Source: Fictibacillus sp. b24 (GTDB lineage: Bacteria; Bacillota; Bacilli; Bacillales; Fictibacillaceae). Taken from it: DNA of 64,000 bases. The DNA lies in the NCBI RefSeq assembly GCF_030348825.1, contig NZ_JAUCES010000005.1, forward strand, positions 1,302,001 through 1,366,000, in the 5' to 3' direction. The notes beneath the pieces were generated by a model. That model was not told the DNA's origin. It saw only the letters and a list, made by a program, of their open reading frames with translations, and made no database searches. Each line of letters starts with the position of its first letter. Positions within the stretch are counted from its first letter, which is position 1. The translations under genes and the position numbers were made by a program. This document shows, piece by piece, positions 21,992-32,680 of this stretch.

Positions 21992-22945
21992 ATGGAGGAA
22001 GTGTCAAAAATTGCGCACCGTACACCACTCAAACAATCTACAACGTTAAACAAGTGGACGGGCGGAAATGTGTATATGAAGCTTGAAAACATGCAGAAAA
22101 CAGGCTCTTTCAAACTAAGGGGAGCTTATTATAAAGTTTCTACATTAAATGAGTTAGAGTGCGCAAGAGGTGTTATTGCTGCTTCAGCAGGCAACCATGC
22201 ACAAGGATTGGCGCTTTCCTGTTCATTGCGTGGTATCAGATCAAAAATCTTTATGCCGGAAAATGCACCGCTTTCCAAAATCGAAGCAGTAAAATCATAT
22301 GGCGCAGATATTGTCTTAGAAGGTGATAATTATCAAGCTGCATATGAAGCAGCTAAGAGAGAAGAGATGGTGAACGGCGGTGTTTTTGTTCATCCATTTG
22401 ACGATTATGACGTGATTGCAGGTCAAAGTACGGTTGCGCTTGAGATGCTTCAGCAAAACCCTGAATTAAAAACGATTGTCGTACCAGTAGGAGGGGGCGG
22501 TTTACTAGCAGGCATCGCTTTGGCAGTTAAATCTGTCAGACCAGACGTGAAAGTAGTCGGCGTGCAATCTGTTAACGCCAGTGCTGTTTATCAAGCCTTC
22601 ACGTGTACTTCTAAAAAAACATTATCACGCTGTACTTCGATTGCGGATGGGATCGCGGTTGTTAAACCCGGAGAGATTACCGTTCCTGTGATTTCAAAAT
22701 ATGTAGATGAAATGGTCACTGTTACAGAAGAACAAATCGCATACGCTATGATGTTTATGCTCGAACGAGAAAAAGTGGTCGTGGAGGGTGCAGGCGCTGC
22801 AAGTCTAGCGGCAGTCCTGTTTCATAGTCACCTTGCACTTGATCAGAAAGTTGGGCTCATCATAAGCGGAGGGAATGTGGATCCTGTAAAATGGTCGCTG
22901 TACAAAGGGATGGCCGACAAGCTGAATATGAAGAGAATAAGTTAG
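21992..22945 (+). CDS. ilvA: Threonine dehydratase, short form without regulatory domain
   Basis: A PLP enzyme that makes 2-ketobutyrate from threonine, the entry to isoleucine. The PLP lysine is in [10 protein letters not shown], the substrate loop is SAGNHAQG and the phosphate loop is GGGGLLAG. The 317-residue protein ends after the catalytic domain, so the ACT-like region that binds isoleucine in long IlvA is absent. The annotated start is weak: no good ribosome site precedes it. Codons upstream in the same frame read TITGERLFHA, which looks like family N-terminus, and an ATG at 21951 lies one base out of frame. See the frameshift finding. Confidence 0.85.
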   Translation: MEEVSKIAHRTPLKQSTTLNKWTGGNVYMKLENMQKTGSFKLRGAYYKVSTLNELECARGVIAASAGNHAQGLALSCSLRGIRSKIFMPENAPLSKIEAVKSYGADIVLEGDNYQAAYEAAKREEMVNGGVFVHPFDDYDVIAGQSTVALEMLQQNPELKTIVVPVGGGGLLAGIALAVKSVRPDVKVVGVQSVNASAVYQAFTCTSKKTLSRCTSIADGIAVVKPGEITVPVISKYVDEMVTVTEEQIAYAMMFMLEREKVVVEGAGAASLAAVLFHSHLALDQKVGLIISGGNVDPVKWSLYKGMADKLNMKRIS

Positions 22946-22951
22946 GTGTAT

Positions 22952-22992
22952 AAAACCCTTAGAGAAGGAACTTTCTTCTCTGAGGGGTTTTT
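22952..22992 (+). terminator. ilv-leu operon terminator
   Basis: AAAACCC-TTAGAGAAG pairs with CTTCTCT-AGGGGTTTT, followed by TT. It ends the ilvB-to-ilvA transcript. Confidence 0.9.
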
Positions 22993-23018
22993 TACGGTAT
23001 CTTCATAAAAGAGAAAGA

Positions 23019-23114
23019 TTTTTATATGATGATGTACAATTTTTATATGATATAAGTCATTTTTTATGTGATGGCAGACGTTTTTTATGTGATATCGACC
23101 ACTTTTTATGTGAT
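23019..23114. repeat. 21-bp array R1, five units
   Basis: The 12-mer TTTTTATRTGAT begins at 23019, 23040, 23061, 23082 and 23103, exactly 21 bp apart. The 9 bp between words differ in every unit. It lies between the ilvA terminator and the TPR gene. Confidence 0.85.
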
Positions 23115-23208
23115 AAAGGAAATCTGTCACATTACAATAGGTTGTCTTGAGTTCCCCTCGTGAACCTGCTATTCTTTAGTCAAACATTAACGGAAGCGGA
23201 GAGTTGTG

Positions 23209-24222
23209 ATGACAAACGATAAGAGCAACAAAAACAAAATCATTCGGTTTCCTAATTTAAATGGACGACTTTTAGAAAAAGGCATGGATTCATTAAAAAA
23301 CAAAAAATACGATGAAGCACTTTCTTGTTTTGAACAATTGCTTCATTCTGATCCTATGCATTCACAAGGCAACCTTGGGCTCGTATTAAGTTTGGTTGAG
23401 TTGGGCAGATTACACGAGGCAAAAATGAGATGTGACCGAATGCTTAAAGAAGGAATCGGTGAATATTACGATGTTCTTCAGATTTATTTAAGCATTTTAG
23501 TGCAGCTATCTGAATACATAACCGTGGTTTCTGTTATTGAAGCGGTCTTAGAAGAGCAGAAGATTCCAGCTGACAAAGCAGAAACGTTTTACCAGCTCCT
23601 TCAATTCAGCAGAAAAGTAATCGAACAAGAAGGAGTTCCAGAAGTTAAAAAAGATCCTGAAGCAACGGTAAATCCTAATCCAGATTTTCAAGCATTAAAA
23701 GAGATGCTGTCCAGTGAGAGAGCAGACTCGCAATGGATTGCTGTTCAGCAGTTAAAACGGCTTGGACCTGAAATGACCGTTCCGATTTTTGAATCTTTTT
23801 TAGTGGATGAGAAAAAACATCCGGCTGTAAAAAGTCTGATCCTTCAATATTTAAAAGAAAATCAAATAAATAAAACGGTTAAAGTTGAAAAATACGGTCA
23901 AACCGATGAAATCGACATAGCAAAACTGCAAGAATTAAACGAACATCCTTTTTATAAGGAAGTAAAAACATTAATTCAAGATGAGCTTGAACAAGAAAAC
24001 CCATCATTACTAGACATTGCACTTGCTGTATGGAAGGATTACACGCTGGCTCTTTATCCTTTTTCTCCAAAGCCTGAAAACAAACTTCTATGGTATGAAG
24101 CCTCCGTTTTAGCGGCATCCATTCTATGTGGAATAGAAGAAGAAATAGAAAACGAAGAAGAAGAATTGCAAAATGCAGTAAAGCTTCTCGTTGAATTGGA
24201 AAGATTTTATATGCAGACTTAA
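23209..24222 (+). CDS. ysoA: TPR-repeat protein, YsoA-like
   Basis: A 337-residue soluble protein. Residues about 20-110 form tetratricopeptide-like helices (LEKGMDSLKNKKYDEALSCF and the repeat NLGLVLSLVELGRLHEAKMR). The rest is helical and acidic, ending in a stretch rich in glutamate (GIEEEIENEEEEL). TPR proteins act as binding scaffolds, but no partner is evident. The position between the leu genes and tig matches ysoA in B. subtilis. ATG 23209 is 5 nt from GGAGAG; GTG 23206 is too close. Confidence 0.8.
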   Translation: MTNDKSNKNKIIRFPNLNGRLLEKGMDSLKNKKYDEALSCFEQLLHSDPMHSQGNLGLVLSLVELGRLHEAKMRCDRMLKEGIGEYYDVLQIYLSILVQLSEYITVVSVIEAVLEEQKIPADKAETFYQLLQFSRKVIEQEGVPEVKKDPEATVNPNPDFQALKEMLSSERADSQWIAVQQLKRLGPEMTVPIFESFLVDEKKHPAVKSLILQYLKENQINKTVKVEKYGQTDEIDIAKLQELNEHPFYKEVKTLIQDELEQENPSLLDIALAVWKDYTLALYPFSPKPENKLLWYEASVLAASILCGIEEEIENEEEELQNAVKLLVELERFYMQT

Positions 24223-24242
24223 CGAGAAAGTGATGTAACTTG

Positions 24243-24270
24243 TTGAAATACAGAACGGCTATGCTATAAT
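24243..24270 (+). promoter_or_regulatory. SigA promoter of tig
   Basis: TTGAAA (24243-24248), 16-bp spacer, TATAAT (24265-24270) with an extended TGC directly before the -10. Confidence 0.8.
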
Positions 24271-24328
24271 GGAATGGTTGTAATCTATATGATAGTTATG
24301 GAAATACCGATGTTGGAGGGAACATTTA

Positions 24329-25621
24329 ATGACTGCTAAATGGGAAAAGTTAGAAGGCAATCAAGGTGTCTTAACGGTTGAAGTTGAGGCTACTGAAGTA
24401 GATACAGCGCTTGATCAAGCGTTCAAAAAAGTTGTAAAGCAAGTTAACGTACCAGGATTCCGTAAAGGGAAAATGCCGCGCCGACTTTTTGAGCAACGTT
24501 TTGGAGTAGAATCTTTATATCAAGACGCTTTAGATATCCTATTGCCAAAAGCATATGGAGACGCTGTACAAGAAACAGGTATCGAGCCTGTTGATCGTCC
24601 AGAAGTTGACATCGAAAAAATGGAGCAAGGAAGCAACCTAGTATTCACGGCAAAAGTAACTGTTAAGCCTGAAGTTAAACTAGGTGATTACAAGGGTCTT
24701 GAAGTAGAAAAGACTGAAACTGAAGTAACTGATGAAGATGTTCAAGACGAACTTATTCGTTTACTAGAACAACAAGCTGAGCTAGTTGTTAAAGAAGAAG
24801 GTACTGTTGAGAACGGTGACACTGTAAATATCGATTTTGAAGGATTCGTAGATGGAGAAGCGTTCGAAGGTGGAAAAGCTGAGAACTATTCACTTGAAAT
24901 CGGATCTGGTTCTTTCATCCCAGGCTTTGAAGAGCAACTAGTTGGTGAAAAAGCTGGTGCGGAAAAAGACGTTAACGTTAATTTCCCTGAAGAATATCAT
25001 GCTGAAGAGCTAGCGGGTAAGCCTGCTGTATTCAAAGTGAAAATTCATGACATCAAATCTAAACAACTTCCAGAACTAAACGATGAGTTCGCTAAAGAAG
25101 CTGAAGGCGATGCTGAAACATTAGAAGATCTTAAAAAAGAACTTCGCACTAAGCTTGAAGAAAGCAAAAAGCAAGAAGCTGAAAACAAAACACGTGAAAC
25201 TGTGATTGAAAAAGCTTCTGAAAACGCTGAGTTGGATATCCCGGAAGCAATGGTTAATACTGAGCTTGATCGTATGGTACAAGAATTCGGTCAGCGCTTG
25301 CAAATGCAAGGTATGAACCTTGACCTTTACTACCAGTTCTCTGGTACTAGCGAAGAAGCTCTTCGTGAACAAATGAAAGAAGATGCTGGAAAGCGCGTTC
25401 GTACAAACCTTGTACTAGAAGCAATCGTTGAAGCTGAAAACATCGAAGTTTCTGAAGAAGAAATCGATGCAGAACTTAGCAAGATGGCTGAAATGTACAA
25501 AATGGAAGTAGAACAAATCAAGCAAATGCTAGCAATGCAAGGTGGAAATGACGCAGTTGCTGCTGACTTGAAAGTGCGTAAAGCGATTGATTTTCTTGTT
25601 GAAAACAGCAAGACTGCTTAA
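24329..25621 (+). CDS. tig: Trigger factor
   Basis: A 430-residue ribosome-associated chaperone and peptidyl-prolyl isomerase. The ribosome-binding signature [17 protein letters not shown] is in the N-terminal domain. The FKBP-type domain spans about 150-250 ([31 protein letters not shown]). The C-terminal arms are helical and rich in charged residues. TTGGAGGGAA precedes the ATG. It has its own promoter and terminator, so it is monocistronic, and it lies before clpX as in B. subtilis. Confidence 0.97.
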   Translation: MTAKWEKLEGNQGVLTVEVEATEVDTALDQAFKKVVKQVNVPGFRKGKMPRRLFEQRFGVESLYQDALDILLPKAYGDAVQETGIEPVDRPEVDIEKMEQGSNLVFTAKVTVKPEVKLGDYKGLEVEKTETEVTDEDVQDELIRLLEQQAELVVKEEGTVENGDTVNIDFEGFVDGEAFEGGKAENYSLEIGSGSFIPGFEEQLVGEKAGAEKDVNVNFPEEYHAEELAGKPAVFKVKIHDIKSKQLPELNDEFAKEAEGDAETLEDLKKELRTKLEESKKQEAENKTRETVIEKASENAELDIPEAMVNTELDRMVQEFGQRLQMQGMNLDLYYQFSGTSEEALREQMKEDAGKRVRTNLVLEAIVEAENIEVSEEEIDAELSKMAEMYKMEVEQIKQMLAMQGGNDAVAADLKVRKAIDFLVENSKTA

Positions 25622-25650
25622 TTAAAATAATTTAATCAGTTTAAAATGAA

Positions 25651-25687
25651 ACAAGGCGCGATTCCTTATTTATCGTGCCTTGTTTTG
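25651..25687 (+). terminator. tig terminator
   Basis: ACAAGGC-CGA pairs with TCG-GCCTTGT, followed by a short TTTT. Confidence 0.7.
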
Positions 25688-25953
25688 CAATACATAACAA
25701 AATATGGGTAATTACTACCCCTATTTGAAAAATAGGTTTTAAAACTCGTAGGATTGTTCATACTTATATAGAGCCATACCATACATATTTATTAAGCGTT
25801 ATTATTTCCGTTTTAATATGGAAGTGTGATACAATCCATTATAATCAACGGAATGCTTAAGCAGTCGAAATAAATAAAACAGACTTTCCTTCAGAAAATA
25901 TCTGAAATCGGGTCAAGCGTTTCATCCATATTCTTGTTTTAGGGGTGATATCA
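25688..25953 (+). other. tig-clpX intergenic region
   Basis: About 265 AT-rich bp. It holds CCTATTT-GAAA-AATAGG (25721-25736 region), a TATAAT-like box near 25840 without a clear -35, and the partial palindrome TTCAGAAAATATCTGAA just upstream of clpX. No gene is seen. Confidence 0.5.
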
Positions 25954-27228
25954 TTGTTTAAATTTAATGATGAAAAAGGGCAATTGAAGTGTTCTTTCTG
26001 TGGCAAAACACAAGATCAAGTAAGAAAACTGGTTGCTGGACCAGGTGTATATATTTGTGATGAGTGTATCGAACTCTGTACAGAAATCGTAGAGGAAGAA
26101 CTAGGTACAGAAGAGGATGTAGAACTAAAAGAAGTACCAAAACCAGTTGAAATTCGAAAGATACTTGATGAGTATGTAATCGGACAGGATCAGGCAAAGA
26201 AATCTCTTTCTGTAGCCGTTTACAATCATTATAAGCGTATTAATTCTACTCAAAAATCGGATGAAGTTGAACTTGCAAAAAGTAATATTGCAATGATCGG
26301 ACCAACGGGTAGCGGGAAAACCCTTCTTGCTCAAACATTGGCTCGTATCTTAAATGTACCTTTTGCAATTGCCGATGCTACATCTTTAACAGAAGCTGGA
26401 TATGTTGGAGAGGACGTAGAAAACATCCTTCTTAAATTGATTCAGTCTGCTGATTATGATGTAGAAAAAGCAGAAAAAGGGATCATCTATATTGATGAGA
26501 TCGATAAGATTGCACGTAAATCTGAAAATCCTTCTATTACAAGAGATGTTTCAGGTGAAGGTGTTCAACAAGCACTTCTTAAAATTCTTGAAGGTACGGT
26601 AGCGAGTGTTCCGCCACAAGGAGGAAGAAAGCACCCTCATCAAGAGTTTATCCAGATTGACACTACGAATATTCTATTCATTTGCGGTGGTGCATTTGAT
26701 GGAATTGAACAAATTATCAAGCGCCGTCTCGGGAAAAAAGTAATCGGTTTTAGTTCTGACTCTAAGCAAGCGGACTTAAAAGCTGGAGAATACTTATCAA
26801 AAGTTCTTCCAGAAGACTTGCTTCGTTTTGGTCTAATTCCAGAATTTATCGGTCGTTTACCGGTCATTTCAAACTTGAATCCTTTAGATGAGGACGCATT
26901 GATTGAAATCTTAACAAAGCCTAAGAATGCACTTGTAAAACAATATCAAAAACTATTGGATATTGATGGTGTAGAATTAGAATTTACAGATGAAGCTCTT
27001 CGAGAGATTTCTGCACAAGCGATCGAACGTAAAACGGGTGCCCGTGGACTTCGTTCGATTATTGAAGGGGTTATGCTTGACGTTATGTTCGAGCTGCCAT
27101 CTAGAGAAGACGTTGTCAAATGTATCGTAACGAAAGAAACGATCTCTGACAAAGTACCTCCAACGTTAGAGCTTGAAGATGGTACTGTAATCGAACAATC
27201 AAAAGAAACTCCAAAAGAGAGTGCTTAA
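25954..27228 (+). CDS. clpX: ClpX, ATPase subunit of the ClpXP protease
   Basis: A 424-residue AAA+ unfoldase that feeds substrates to ClpP. An N-terminal zinc-binding domain has four cysteines (CSFCG and CDECIELC). The ATPase follows with Walker A GPTGSGKT, pore loop GYVGEDVE, Walker [10 protein letters not shown] and an arginine-rich sensor region. The loop GFSSDSKQ includes part of the ClpP-contact region. I use TTG 25954 because [17 protein letters not shown] matches B. subtilis and AGGGGTGA lies suitably upstream; GTG 25945 overlaps that site. A terminator follows. Confidence 0.96.
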   Translation: MFKFNDEKGQLKCSFCGKTQDQVRKLVAGPGVYICDECIELCTEIVEEELGTEEDVELKEVPKPVEIRKILDEYVIGQDQAKKSLSVAVYNHYKRINSTQKSDEVELAKSNIAMIGPTGSGKTLLAQTLARILNVPFAIADATSLTEAGYVGEDVENILLKLIQSADYDVEKAEKGIIYIDEIDKIARKSENPSITRDVSGEGVQQALLKILEGTVASVPPQGGRKHPHQEFIQIDTTNILFICGGAFDGIEQIIKRRLGKKVIGFSSDSKQADLKAGEYLSKVLPEDLLRFGLIPEFIGRLPVISNLNPLDEDALIEILTKPKNALVKQYQKLLDIDGVELEFTDEALREISAQAIERKTGARGLRSIIEGVMLDVMFELPSREDVVKCIVTKETISDKVPPTLELEDGTVIEQSKETPKESA

Positions 27229-27232
27229 TTTT

Positions 27233-27262
27233 AAGGCCAGCTTATGCTGGTCTTTTTTGTTT
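27233..27262 (+). terminator. clpX terminator
   Basis: GGCCAGC-TTAT-GCTGGTC followed by TTTTTTG. Confidence 0.9.
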
Positions 27263-27302
27263 GTTTTCAAGAATATCGCTGCCGCCGAAACCGAAACCTT
27301 GC

Positions 27303-27393
27303 TAACGTGAAATTATTTGGAATAACGTGAAATTATTTAAATTAACGTGAATATAATCTAAGTTAACGTGAATAAAAGTCATTTAATGTGAAT
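27303..27393. repeat. 20-21-bp array R2, five units
   Basis: TAACGTGAA begins at 27303, 27323, 27343 and 27364, and TAATGTGAA at 27384. The spacing is 20, 20, 21 and 20 bp. Spacers are AT-rich and differ. It lies between clpX and lonB. Confidence 0.8.
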
Positions 27394-27411
27394 ATATTTT
27401 GGGCTGTTACT

Positions 27412-27652
27412 CCCAAACGCACATAAGGTATGTATGTTTTTGTGAAAAGTACATTTATCGCATGCCCCAGCAAAAACCTACTCTTTAATGTCTTAAAAAG
27501 TTACCTCTCAGAACAAAACGCGATCAGTTTTGTACCAAACTGATTGTTTCGATGATTTCATATTAAAAAAAGAACTTCCTAGTTGCAGTTCCCCGCAGTT
27601 CTCTACTATAAAGAACATTTCTCATCATTCCTTTCTTTTTAACAGGATTACC
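27412..27652. other. clpX-lonB intergenic region, no gene seen
   Basis: Two inverted repeats are visible: ATCAGTTT-TGTACC-AAACTGAT (27523-27544) and AGAACT (27571-27576) with AGTTCT (27598-27603). Neither has a proper T tail. No supported ORF. Confidence 0.5.
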
Positions 27653-27682
27653 GTTTAGTTAATCACCTCCTCGGAGATACTA
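27653..27682 (+). promoter_or_regulatory. SigF-type (forespore) promoter of lonB
   Basis: GTTTA (27653-27657), 15-bp spacer, GGAGATACTA (27673-27682). The -10 fits the SigF consensus GGnnAnAnTR at every fixed position, and 15 bp is the expected spacer. B. subtilis lonB is forespore-specific and SigF-dependent. Confidence 0.8.
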
Positions 27683-27717
27683 TGATTATCACTACATAGG
27701 TACCGGGAGGAAAAACA

Positions 27718-29385
27718 ATGAACTGGACTGGCATAGCATTACTCATTCAATTATTTTTTGGAATCATAATCGGTCTGTATTTTTGGAACCTGCTGAGAAA
27801 CCAGCGTTCTCAAAAAGTGAGCGTAGATAAAGAATCAAGAAAAGAGATGGAACAGCTCAGAAGAATGCGTTCGATCTCGTTATCAGAACCATTGTCTGAA
27901 CGAGTACGTCCTGGTAAATTTGAAGATATTATAGGACAAGAAGATGGGATAAAAGCTTTGAAAGCGGCGTTATGTGGACCTAATCCCCAACATGTTATTG
28001 TCTATGGACCACCAGGAGTAGGTAAAACAGCTGCTGCTCGTTTAGTTTTAGAAGAAGCAAAACGAAATAACACATCACCTTTTCGTTCGACAGCTGTTTT
28101 TGTTGAATTAGATGCAACTACAGCCCGTTTTGATGAACGGGGAATAGCAGATCCTCTAATTGGTTCTGTTCATGATCCTATTTACCAAGGTGCTGGTGCG
28201 ATGGGACAGGCAGGAATTCCGCAGCCTAAACAAGGGGCGGTTACGAATGCGCATGGTGGAGTTTTATTTATAGATGAGATTGGTGAACTTCACCCTATTC
28301 AGATGAACAAACTCTTAAAAGTATTAGAAGATCGGAAGGTTTTTTTAGAAAGTGCTTATTATTCTGAGGAGAACGCAAACATTCCTCAGCATATTCATGA
28401 TATTTTCCAAAACGGTCTGCCTGCCGATTTTCGTATGATCGGGGCAACAACACGTATGCCAGAAGAACTTCCACCTGCGATTCGTTCAAGATGTTTAGAA
28501 GTATTTTTTAGAGAATTACAGCCGGCTGAAATCGAGCAGATTGCAAAAAGAGCTGCAGATAAAATCCAACTAGGAATTGATGAAGAGTCATTAAAATACA
28601 TGGCTCAGTATGCAAGAAATGGCCGAGAAGCTGTCAACATGATCCAGATAGCAGCGGGATTAGCGATTACAGAACAACGTAAAAGTATTACAAAAAGTGA
28701 TGTAGAGTGGGTTACACATTCAAGCAGGATGGCACCAAGGCCAGAGCGGAAAATTGGAGAAAAGCCTAAGATTGGTTTAGTAAATGGTCTTGCTGTGTAT
28801 GGCCCTACAAGCGGAGCGTTATTAGAGATTGAGACTACCGTTCTTCCTGCTAAGAAACAGGGTACTATTACAATAACAGGAATTGCCGAGGAAGAGAGTA
28901 TCGGAAATCAATCAAAGTCCATTAGAAGAAAAAGTATGGCTAAAGGTTCAGTAGAAAACGTCATTACCGTTCTTCGATATATGGGAGTAGACGCAAGCAT
29001 GTATGATATACACGTTAACTTTCCAGGCGGTGGCCCGGTAGATGGTCCTTCAGCGGGAATCGCGATTGCATCTTCCATCTATTCAGCGATTCATAATATA
29101 AAAATTGATCACGAGCTCGCGATGACAGGGGAAATTAGTATCCACGGAAAAGTAAAGCCGGTCGGAGGGGTAATGGCCAAAATATTGGCTGCTAAAGACG
29201 CAGGTGCTAAGCGTGTACTCATTCCGTTTGAAAATAATCAAAAGATATTTGACAGCATTGAAGATGTGGAAATTATCCCGGTGAAAAAACTCTCGGAAGT
29301 CTTTCAGCATGCCTTTTTAGATGAGAGTGAAGAGCAATCCGTACCTGCATCAGCAGCATTAAACTCCCCTCCTTCTTCTGTTTAA
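27718..29385 (+). CDS. lonB: LonB, forespore Lon-like membrane protease
   Basis: This 555-residue ATP-dependent serine protease has one N-terminal membrane segment (GIALLIQLFFGIIIGLYFW). The AAA+ domain has Walker [10 protein letters not shown] and Walker B GGVLFIDEIGEL. The C-terminal Lon protease domain has the catalytic serine in GPVDGPSAGIAIA and the lysine in KPVGGVMAKILAAKDAG. It lacks the large N-terminal Lon domain, as LonB proteins do. A SigF promoter upstream supports a forespore role. lonA follows, as in B. subtilis. Confidence 0.96.
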   Translation: MNWTGIALLIQLFFGIIIGLYFWNLLRNQRSQKVSVDKESRKEMEQLRRMRSISLSEPLSERVRPGKFEDIIGQEDGIKALKAALCGPNPQHVIVYGPPGVGKTAAARLVLEEAKRNNTSPFRSTAVFVELDATTARFDERGIADPLIGSVHDPIYQGAGAMGQAGIPQPKQGAVTNAHGGVLFIDEIGELHPIQMNKLLKVLEDRKVFLESAYYSEENANIPQHIHDIFQNGLPADFRMIGATTRMPEELPPAIRSRCLEVFFRELQPAEIEQIAKRAADKIQLGIDEESLKYMAQYARNGREAVNMIQIAAGLAITEQRKSITKSDVEWVTHSSRMAPRPERKIGEKPKIGLVNGLAVYGPTSGALLEIETTVLPAKKQGTITITGIAEEESIGNQSKSIRRKSMAKGSVENVITVLRYMGVDASMYDIHVNFPGGGPVDGPSAGIAIASSIYSAIHNIKIDHELAMTGEISIHGKVKPVGGVMAKILAAKDAGAKRVLIPFENNQKIFDSIEDVEIIPVKKLSEVFQHAFLDESEEQSVPASAALNSPPSSV

Positions 29386-29411
29386 GGAGAAGAAGGGGGT
29401 TTCTTTTTATT
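29365..29411 (+). terminator. lonB terminator
   Basis: CCCC-CCTTCTTCT pairs with AGAAGAAGGGGG, overlapping the lonB stop, followed by TTTCTTTTT. Confidence 0.85.
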
Positions 29412-29548
29412 CTGCTTCTAGAGGCAGGTCACACAAGCTTTATAGAAAACATAGCTTACATTAGACAAAGTTAAGCATTATCGGTAGAATTGTACAAAGA
29501 CTATGCATATAATTAATGATTACATAGCAGTTTTCGGAGGTGTTTTTA

Positions 29549-31867
29549 ATGGGGGAAAAACGAGTTCTTCCGCTCCTCCCTCTACGCGGATTGTTGGTCT
29601 ATCCAACGATGGTGCTTCATCTTGATGTAGGAAGAGAAAAGTCCATTCAAGCGCTTGAAAAAGTTATGCTTGATGACCAGATGATTTTTCTATCTACACA
29701 AAAAGAGGTATCTATTGAAGATCCAGCTGAAGAGGAAATTTATAATGTAGGAACGTTATCAAAAGTCAATCAGATGCTCAAACTGCCAAACGGCACGATA
29801 CGAGTACTAGTAGAAGGTATTAAACGCGGGAAAATCACTGCTTTTATGGATGAAAAAACCCATACGGAAGTAGAAGTAGAGCTAACAGATGATGTTGATG
29901 TGAAAGAAGCTGAAACGGAAGCGTTGATGCGAGCAGTTCTGGCACAATTCGAACAATACATAAATCTATCAAAGAAAGTGACTCCTGAGACTCTTGCCTC
30001 TGTTCAAGATATTACAGAGCCTGGGCGATTGGCGGACGTTATATCTTCACACCTTTCCCTCAAGATTAAAGAAAAACAAAAAATTCTTGAGATCTTCGAT
30101 GTGAAAGAAAGGCTTGAACACTTGCTTTCTTTGTTAAACAATGAAAAAGAAGTACTCGGTCTTGAGAAGAAGATTGGTCAGCGTGTTAAAAAAGCGATGG
30201 AAAAAACGCAGAAGGAATACTATTTGCGTGAACAGATGAAAGCCATCCAAAAAGAGCTTGGTGACAAAGAAGGTAAAGTTGGTGAGGTCAGTACGCTGAA
30301 AGAGCGTATTGAAGCGTCTGATATGCCAGAACATGTCATGGAGCTAGCTAAGAAAGAACTGGATCGATACGAAAAAATGCCAAACTCTTCTGCAGAAAGT
30401 TCGGTTATAAGAACGTATATCGAGTGGCTCGTTAATCTTCCGTGGAAACAAGAAACGATAGATAATCTTGATATTCCGCATGCAGAAACGGTGTTAAACG
30501 AAGATCATTACGGACTAGAAAAAGTGAAAGACAGAGTTTTAGAATATCTAGCTGTTCAAAAACTGACGAACTCACTGAAAGGACCTATCCTTTGTTTAGT
30601 CGGACCTCCTGGAGTGGGTAAAACCTCACTAGCTAGGTCAATCGCACGTGCCGTCGGCAGAAATTTTGTGAGAATTTCCCTTGGTGGTGTTCGGGATGAA
30701 GCTGAGATCAGAGGTCACCGAAGAACGTATGTTGGAGCAATGCCAGGAAGGTTAATTCAAGGTATGAAAAAAGCAGGAACGATAAATCCTGTGTTTTTGC
30801 TTGATGAAATCGATAAGATGTCAAGTGACTTTAGAGGAGATCCGTCCTCTGCTATGCTGGAAGTTTTGGATCCTGAACAGAATAGTACGTTCAGTGATCA
30901 TTACATTGAAGAGCCGTATGATCTATCAAAAGTTATGTTTGTGACGACGGCAAACTCTCTTTCAACGATTCCAGGTCCGCTTTTAGATCGAATGGAAGTT
31001 ATTTCGATCGCTGGTTATACAGAAGTAGAAAAGCTTCACATTTCTAAAAACCACTTGATTCCAAAACAGCTTAAAGAACATGGTTTAAAAAAGAGCCAGA
31101 TTCAGTTTAAGGATGAAAGTATTTTAAAGTTAGTCCGTAACTATACACGGGAAGCTGGTGTGCGAAATCTTGAACGCCAAATTGCAGGATTATGCAGAAA
31201 AGCAGCCAAACAGATTGTTTCAGAAGAGAAGAAAAAGGTTGTGCTTTCAGCTAAAAACCTTGAAGATTATCTAGGTAAGCCTCGTTTCCGATATGGACAG
31301 GCGGAACTAGAAGACCAAATTGGTGCAGCAACTGGATTAGCTTATACGACGGCAGGCGGGGATACACTTTCAATAGAAGTAGCGCTTTCACCAGGTAAAG
31401 GTAAGCTAATCCTTACCGGTAAACTAGGCGATGTGATGAAAGAATCAGCACAGGCGGCATTAAGCTATGTTCGAACAAAAGTAGAAGATCTCGGAATTGA
31501 TGCGGATTTCTACGAAAAAACGGATATCCATATTCATGTACCTGAAGGCGCAACACCAAAAGATGGACCTTCAGCAGGTATTACTATTGCCACAGCGCTT
31601 GTATCTGCGTTAACGAAAAAGCCTGTAAGAAAAGATGTAGGTATGACAGGTGAAATAACATTAAGAGGCCGTGTGCTGCCAATAGGCGGTTTAAAAGAAA
31701 AATCGCTGAGTGCACATCGAGCGGGAATCAAGACCATTATTCTTCCAAAAGAAAACGAAAAAGACATAGAAGATATTCCTGATACGGTAAAAGAAGGGTT
31801 ATCATTTATAACAGTTTCTCATTTGGATGAAGTATTAAAAGTTGCATTAGCAGGTGATGGAAAGTGA
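29549..31867 (+). CDS. lon: LonA, ATP-dependent protease
   Basis: A 772-residue cytosolic protease. The N-terminal Lon substrate domain (about 1-200) begins [17 protein letters not shown]. The AAA+ module has Walker [10 protein letters not shown] and Walker B FLLDEIDK. The protease domain has the catalytic serine in [11 protein letters not shown] and the lysine in [17 protein letters not shown] 29549 follows GGAGGTG (29536-29542); the in-frame codon at 29540 overlaps that site. It overlaps engB by 4 nt. Confidence 0.97.
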   Translation: MGEKRVLPLLPLRGLLVYPTMVLHLDVGREKSIQALEKVMLDDQMIFLSTQKEVSIEDPAEEEIYNVGTLSKVNQMLKLPNGTIRVLVEGIKRGKITAFMDEKTHTEVEVELTDDVDVKEAETEALMRAVLAQFEQYINLSKKVTPETLASVQDITEPGRLADVISSHLSLKIKEKQKILEIFDVKERLEHLLSLLNNEKEVLGLEKKIGQRVKKAMEKTQKEYYLREQMKAIQKELGDKEGKVGEVSTLKERIEASDMPEHVMELAKKELDRYEKMPNSSAESSVIRTYIEWLVNLPWKQETIDNLDIPHAETVLNEDHYGLEKVKDRVLEYLAVQKLTNSLKGPILCLVGPPGVGKTSLARSIARAVGRNFVRISLGGVRDEAEIRGHRRTYVGAMPGRLIQGMKKAGTINPVFLLDEIDKMSSDFRGDPSSAMLEVLDPEQNSTFSDHYIEEPYDLSKVMFVTTANSLSTIPGPLLDRMEVISIAGYTEVEKLHISKNHLIPKQLKEHGLKKSQIQFKDESILKLVRNYTREAGVRNLERQIAGLCRKAAKQIVSEEKKKVVLSAKNLEDYLGKPRFRYGQAELEDQIGAATGLAYTTAGGDTLSIEVALSPGKGKLILTGKLGDVMKESAQAALSYVRTKVEDLGIDADFYEKTDIHIHVPEGATPKDGPSAGITIATALVSALTKKPVRKDVGMTGEITLRGRVLPIGGLKEKSLSAHRAGIKTIILPKENEKDIEDIPDTVKEGLSFITVSHLDEVLKVALAGDGK

Positions 31868-32451
31868 AAGTAAATACAGCAGAAATCGTAATTTCGGCAG
31901 TTGGACCAAAACAATATCCGGAAGGCAATCTTCCGGAAATTGCTCTGGCAGGGCGATCGAATGTAGGAAAATCATCTTTTATCAATAAGATGATTCATCG
32001 TAAAAATCTAGCAAGAACCTCTTCTAGACCAGGAAAAACACAAACTTTAAACTTTTATATCTTAAATGAAAGTTTTTATTTCGTGGATGTACCTGGATAT
32101 GGATTCGCGAAAGTGTCAAAAACAGAAAGAGAAGCGTGGGGCAAGATGATCGAGCAATATCTGGTTGAACGTGATCAGTTAAAAGCGGTCGTTCAGCTCG
32201 TTGACCTCAGACATCCACCATCAAAAGATGATGTGTTAATGTATGATTGGCTCAAATATCACGAACTGCCTGTTATTGTTGTGGCAACGAAAAGTGATAA
32301 GATTCCAAAAGGAAAATGGGATAAACATAAGAAAGTAGTGAAAGAAACTTTAAACTTGGACCCGACGGATAAGATCATACTCTTCTCATCCGAAACGGGA
32401 CACGGTAAAGATGAAGCATGGGGAGTCCTTAATTCTTATTTAACGAAGTAA
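31864..32451 (+). CDS. ysxC: Ribosome biogenesis GTPase EngB/YsxC
   Basis: A 195-residue GTPase required for maturation of the 50S ribosomal subunit in B. subtilis. G1 is [10 protein letters not shown]3 DVPGYGFA, G4 ATKSDKIPK and G5 SSETGHG. It starts with GTG inside the lon stop region (GTGA), so the two are translationally coupled, as in B. subtilis lonA-ysxC. No terminator follows; repeat copy 6 lies downstream. Confidence 0.96.
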   Translation: MKVNTAEIVISAVGPKQYPEGNLPEIALAGRSNVGKSSFINKMIHRKNLARTSSRPGKTQTLNFYILNESFYFVDVPGYGFAKVSKTEREAWGKMIEQYLVERDQLKAVVQLVDLRHPPSKDDVLMYDWLKYHELPVIVVATKSDKIPKGKWDKHKKVVKETLNLDPTDKIILFSSETGHGKDEAWGVLNSYLTK

Positions 32452-32489
32452 GAACCATTTTTAAAGCTTCAACTGTTTTCTAAGAAGTA

Positions 32490-32617
32490 GTTGATTTCCG
32501 TTTCAGGCGCTCGCTTTCCGTGGGGCAGGCGGTGAGCCACATTCGTACGTTTCACGTATAAGTGTCTCACCTGCCAGCCTGTCCCACAGGAGTCTCGCGC
32601 CTTGCACTCCAATCAAC
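32490..32617 (-). repeat. Hairpin repeat, copy 6 (type A)
   Basis: Minus-oriented core. It carries a double change in the lower stem: CCCAC at 32583-32587 and GTGGG at 32520-32524 keep pairing where most copies have CCCGC and GCGGG. The apical stem is TACGT-GAA-ACGTA read on the minus strand. Confidence 0.85.
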
Positions 32618-32680
32618 TTGTCATTGAAGAGAAGTAAAAATATAGACAAAAGACACCTATTGAAAGCCAAATAATAAAGA

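Noticed and set aside
23019-23114. CRISPR array
   Set aside because: Repeats of 12 bp with 9-bp spacers are far too short, and no cas gene is in the window.
22942-23130. Minus-strand ORF with a YHIK heptad repeat
   Set aside because: It is the reverse reading of array R1 (21 bp is seven codons) and runs into the ilvA terminator. No ribosome site was found.
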